A stretch of 8,839 nucleotides of DNA from JAKORR01 sp964608495. Its GTDB lineage: Bacteria > Armatimonadota > Zipacnadia > Zipacnadales > FEN-943. Below the pieces are notes generated by a model. It was not told the origin of the DNA. It searched no databases and saw only the letters and a program-made list of their open reading frames with translations. This document shows positions 7,044 through 8,839 of this stretch, piece after piece. Within the stretch, counting starts at the first letter, position 1; every line of letters starts with the position of its first letter. The stretch lies in assembly GCA_964608495.1 (NCBI GenBank), contig CAZSOQ010000216.1:1-8839 (forward strand), given 5' to 3'. The position numbers and the translations under genes were made by a program.

Positions 7044-8644
7044 TCCCCACGTCCCCCAAAGTCCACGACCACCGTCCGCAGCACCCCCGGCAGGCCGCTT
7101 ATCTCGCCCATCACGTCCGCATCCAGCTCCTGCGCCACCTGAACCAGCATCAGCCCCACCCCATCCACGGCCTCCAGCCCTACCTCTATGCCCGTGATAC
7201 TGATCCCCCGCTCGCCCAGTATCGTCCCCACCTTCCCGATGAACCCGGGCTGGCCGGGCTTGCCGTGCCAGATCACCAGCGTCCGCCCCCGCGGCGGCAC
7301 CTCTATGGCGAAGCCGTGCAGGTTCACCAGCCGCGGCGGCCCATGCCCCACCAGCACGCCCGCCAGGTGCTGGGACGCGTCCGCCGCCTGCACGTCCACG
7401 CTCATCCAGTCCTGGTACCCCGCCGGCCCCTGTCCGCGCACCATCGCCACTTCGATCCCGCGGTCGGCCGCCGCCAGTAGGGCGTTGACGTAGTTCGCCT
7501 GGTGCCCGGTCGCCGAAGTGATGTACTCGGCCACCGCGTGCCGCGCCAGCAGGTTCAGGTGCTCGTCCGTCACCTGGTCACCCGCCGCCACCGCCAGCCG
7601 CCGTGGCGCTCTCTCGGCCGTCGCCGCGGCCAGGCGCCCCAGCGCCCCCGCCAGCTCCAGGTAACCCGCCAGGCCCTCCTGTTGCTCGGCGGGCAGAGCC
7701 GGGGCATTCACCGGCGACCGCGCCGAACGCCCCTGCAGCACGTCCACCACCTGCTCGGCCACGTCCACCGCCACCTGCACTTGTGCCTCCTCCGTCGAGG
7801 CCCCCAGATGCGGCGTCACCACCACCTTCTCCATCTCGAGCAGCTCCCGCGATGGGTGCTTGTCATCCGCGAAAACGTCCAGCGCCGCACCGTCTATCCA
7901 CCCCTCCTGCAGCGCCCGCACCAGCGCCTCCTCCACCACCAGCCCACCTCGCGCGCAGTTCACCAGCAGCGCCGTCGGCTTCATCCGCCGCAGCTCTTCC
8001 TCCCCGATCATCCCCTCCGTCTGCGGCGTGAGCTGCGCGTGTAGCGTCACGAAGTCCGATTCCGCCAGCAGCGTCCCCAGGTCCACCGGCAAGGCTCCCT
8101 CCGCCTCGATCCGCTCGTCCGACACGAAGGGGTCGAAGCACAGTATCCGCATGCCCAGGGCCCTGGCCCGGGCCGCCACCTCGCGCCCTATCCGCCCGAA
8201 GCCCACGACCCCCAGCGTCTTGCCGAAGAGCTGCCGGCCGATGAACCTCCCCCGGTCCCACTTCCCGGTCCGCATCGCCGCGTGGGCCTGCGGCACGTTC
8301 CGGGCCGCGGCCATCAGCAGTGCCATGGTGTGCTCGGCCGCCGCCAGCGTGTTGCCCGCCGGCGAGTTCACCACCAGCACGCCCAGCCGCGTCGCCGCCT
8401 CCACGTCTATGTTGTCCACTCCCACGCCCGCCCGCGCGATGATCCGCGCCCGCCGCGCCGCCTCGATGATGTCCGCCGTTATCCTCGTCGCACTGCGCAC
8501 CACAATGGCGTCCACTTCCGCGACCGACGCCCGCAGCTCGTCCGGGCTCTGGCCGGTCTTCACCTCCACCTCCCCGGCTTGTTCCAGTATCCTTACGCCC
8601 GCCTCGGCTATCTCGTCCGCGACCAGAATCCGCGGCCGGCTCAT
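7040..8644 (-). CDS. serA: D-3-phosphoglycerate dehydrogenase
   Basis: SerA oxidises 3-phosphoglycerate to 3-phosphohydroxypyruvate with NAD, the first step of the phosphorylated serine pathway. Seen: 534 residues, the length of the long, two-domain-insert type (Mycobacterium-like, about 530). The substrate domain is at about 1-100 plus 283-315. The Rossmann domain (about 101-282) has VGFGRIG (147-153) and Asp171 selecting NAD. Catalytic Arg232 sits in NCARGGLV and His279 in VVVTPHLGAS. An intervening domain follows (about 320-450), and an ACT domain at about 455-534 (LVIWHGKPG...GFIGKVGTILGERGISI). Odd points: the Glu that pairs with the catalytic His is Asp261 (ALDVFADD), and the ACT domain has a two-residue insertion where serine is bound in relatives. 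The start ATG at 8644 has AGGAGG at 8653-8658, 8 bases upstream, and overlaps the aminotransferase stop (ATGA). This layout indicates coupled expression with the aminotransferase and surE. Confidence 0.96.
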   Translation of the reverse strand: MSRPRILVADEIAEAGVRILEQAGEVEVKTGQSPDELRASVAEVDAIVVRSATRITADIIEAARRARIIARAGVGVDNIDVEAATRLGVLVVNSPAGNTLAAAEHTMALLMAAARNVPQAHAAMRTGKWDRGRFIGRQLFGKTLGVVGFGRIGREVAARARALGMRILCFDPFVSDERIEAEGALPVDLGTLLAESDFVTLHAQLTPQTEGMIGEEELRRMKPTALLVNCARGGLVVEEALVRALQEGWIDGAALDVFADDKHPSRELLEMEKVVVTPHLGASTEEAQVQVAVDVAEQVVDVLQGRSARSPVNAPALPAEQQEGLAGYLELAGALGRLAAATAERAPRRLAVAAGDQVTDEHLNLLARHAVAEYITSATGHQANYVNALLAAADRGIEVAMVRGQGPAGYQDWMSVDVQAADASQHLAGVLVGHGPPRLVNLHGFAIEVPPRGRTLVIWHGKPGQPGFIGKVGTILGERGISITGIEVGLEAVDGVGLMLVQVAQELDADVMGEISGLPGVLRTVVVDFGGRGE

Positions 8645-8839
8645 CCCGCTTCCCTCCTGGCGACCCTCTCGTACGCCTCCCCCGCGGCCTTCAGGGCCTC
8701 TCCCTCTCCCACCGGCGTACCCAATTCCTTCAGCTCAACGCTTATCGCCGCCATAGTCCTCAACACATCGTCAATCTGGCAGCACCCCATGTGCCCCACC
8801 CGGAAGATCTTGCCCTTCAGCTCCTCCTGCCCGCCCGAA
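8641..8839 (-). CDS. Class V aminotransferase, C-terminal end (serine-pyruvate / alanine-glyoxylate type)
   Basis: Only the last 65 codons lie in the window; the gene enters from the right edge. Seen: the fragment begins GGQEELKGKIFRVGHMG and continues with CCQIDDVLRTMAAISVELKE. The 'GGQ..LKGKIFR.GHMG' block followed by a helix of the form DVL..(A)..E(L).LKELG is the C-terminal signature of the PLP-dependent class V aminotransferases annotated as serine-pyruvate, alanine-glyoxylate or phosphoserine aminotransferases. The PLP lysine and the specificity-determining residues are outside the window, so the substrate cannot be read here. Placement directly before serA, with an ATGA overlap at 8641-8644, makes a step of serine/glycine/glyoxylate metabolism likely: phosphohydroxypyruvate amination, or serine-glyoxylate exchange. 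A pair of adjacent cysteines (GHMGCC) replaces the more usual aromatic/small residues after GHMG. Confidence 0.87.
   Translation of the reverse strand, partial: SGGQEELKGKIFRVGHMGCCQIDDVLRTMAAISVELKELGTPVGEGEALKAAGEAYERVARREAG
8653..8658 (-). promoter_or_regulatory. Shine-Dalgarno site of serA inside the aminotransferase gene
   Basis: AGGAGG on the minus strand, formed by two Arg codons near the end of the aminotransferase gene, lies 8 bases before the serA ATG. With the ATGA overlap it supports re-initiation on serA. Confidence 0.6.

Noticed and set aside
1..8839. CRISPR arrays, tRNA or rRNA genes, insertion sequences, phage or defence genes
   Set aside because: No regular repeats, no cloverleaf-like tRNA sequence, no transposase or nuclease domains; nearly all bases are covered by co-directional metabolic genes.

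Overview
The window is very GC-rich bacterial chromosomal DNA. It carries eight protein genes, all read from the minus strand, and the first and last run off the window. Intergenic gaps are short (75 to 195 bases). I see no RNA genes, mobile elements, CRISPR arrays or attachment sites. The mix of genes (a serine-biosynthesis cluster, a PflX-type radical SAM protein, a short ceramidase-like hydrolase, and a LamG protein with a DUF6067-like 'PPWTPL...VWGR.Y' segment) resembles Armatimonadota, or less likely Planctomycetota or Hydrogenedentota-type genomes. That assignment is inference from gene content only and is of low confidence.

In transcription order (right to left), the window opens with the C-terminal end of a class V aminotransferase (serine-pyruvate / alanine-glyoxylate type). 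Its stop overlaps the start of serA (D-3-phosphoglycerate dehydrogenase) by ATGA. serA in turn overlaps surE (5'/3'-nucleotidase, survival protein E) by ATGA. surE overlaps a PflX/COG1313-type radical SAM gene by 11 bases. These four genes therefore look like one translationally coupled operon centred on serine synthesis. SerA oxidises 3-phosphoglycerate, and the aminotransferase is positioned to supply the next or an alternative amination step. SurE is a phosphatase, and the radical SAM protein is of unknown target.

After a 75-base gap comes a 211-residue cytoplasmic-looking protein with a basic coiled-coil N-terminal half and a Glu/Pro-rich C-terminal tail. A 121-base gap then leads to pyrG (CTP synthase), complete and with all expected catalytic residues. 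The gap holds a small imperfect hairpin that could be a leader element.

The last part (below about 2700) holds two less conserved genes. One is a 457-residue neutral-ceramidase-like metal hydrolase without signal peptide or C-terminal domain. The other is an exported-looking LamG-domain protein whose C-terminal part, probably a DUF6067/GH123-like glycoside-hydrolase module, lies outside the window.

The region is mostly ordinary housekeeping sequence. I did not find a convincing new system. The points most worth checking are: a conservative change of the catalytic Glu in SerA together with apparent loss of ACT-domain serine-binding residues; SurE embedded in a serine operon; a missing Ser nucleophile in the ceramidase-like protein; and the uncharacterised coiled-coil/acidic-tail gene next to pyrG.
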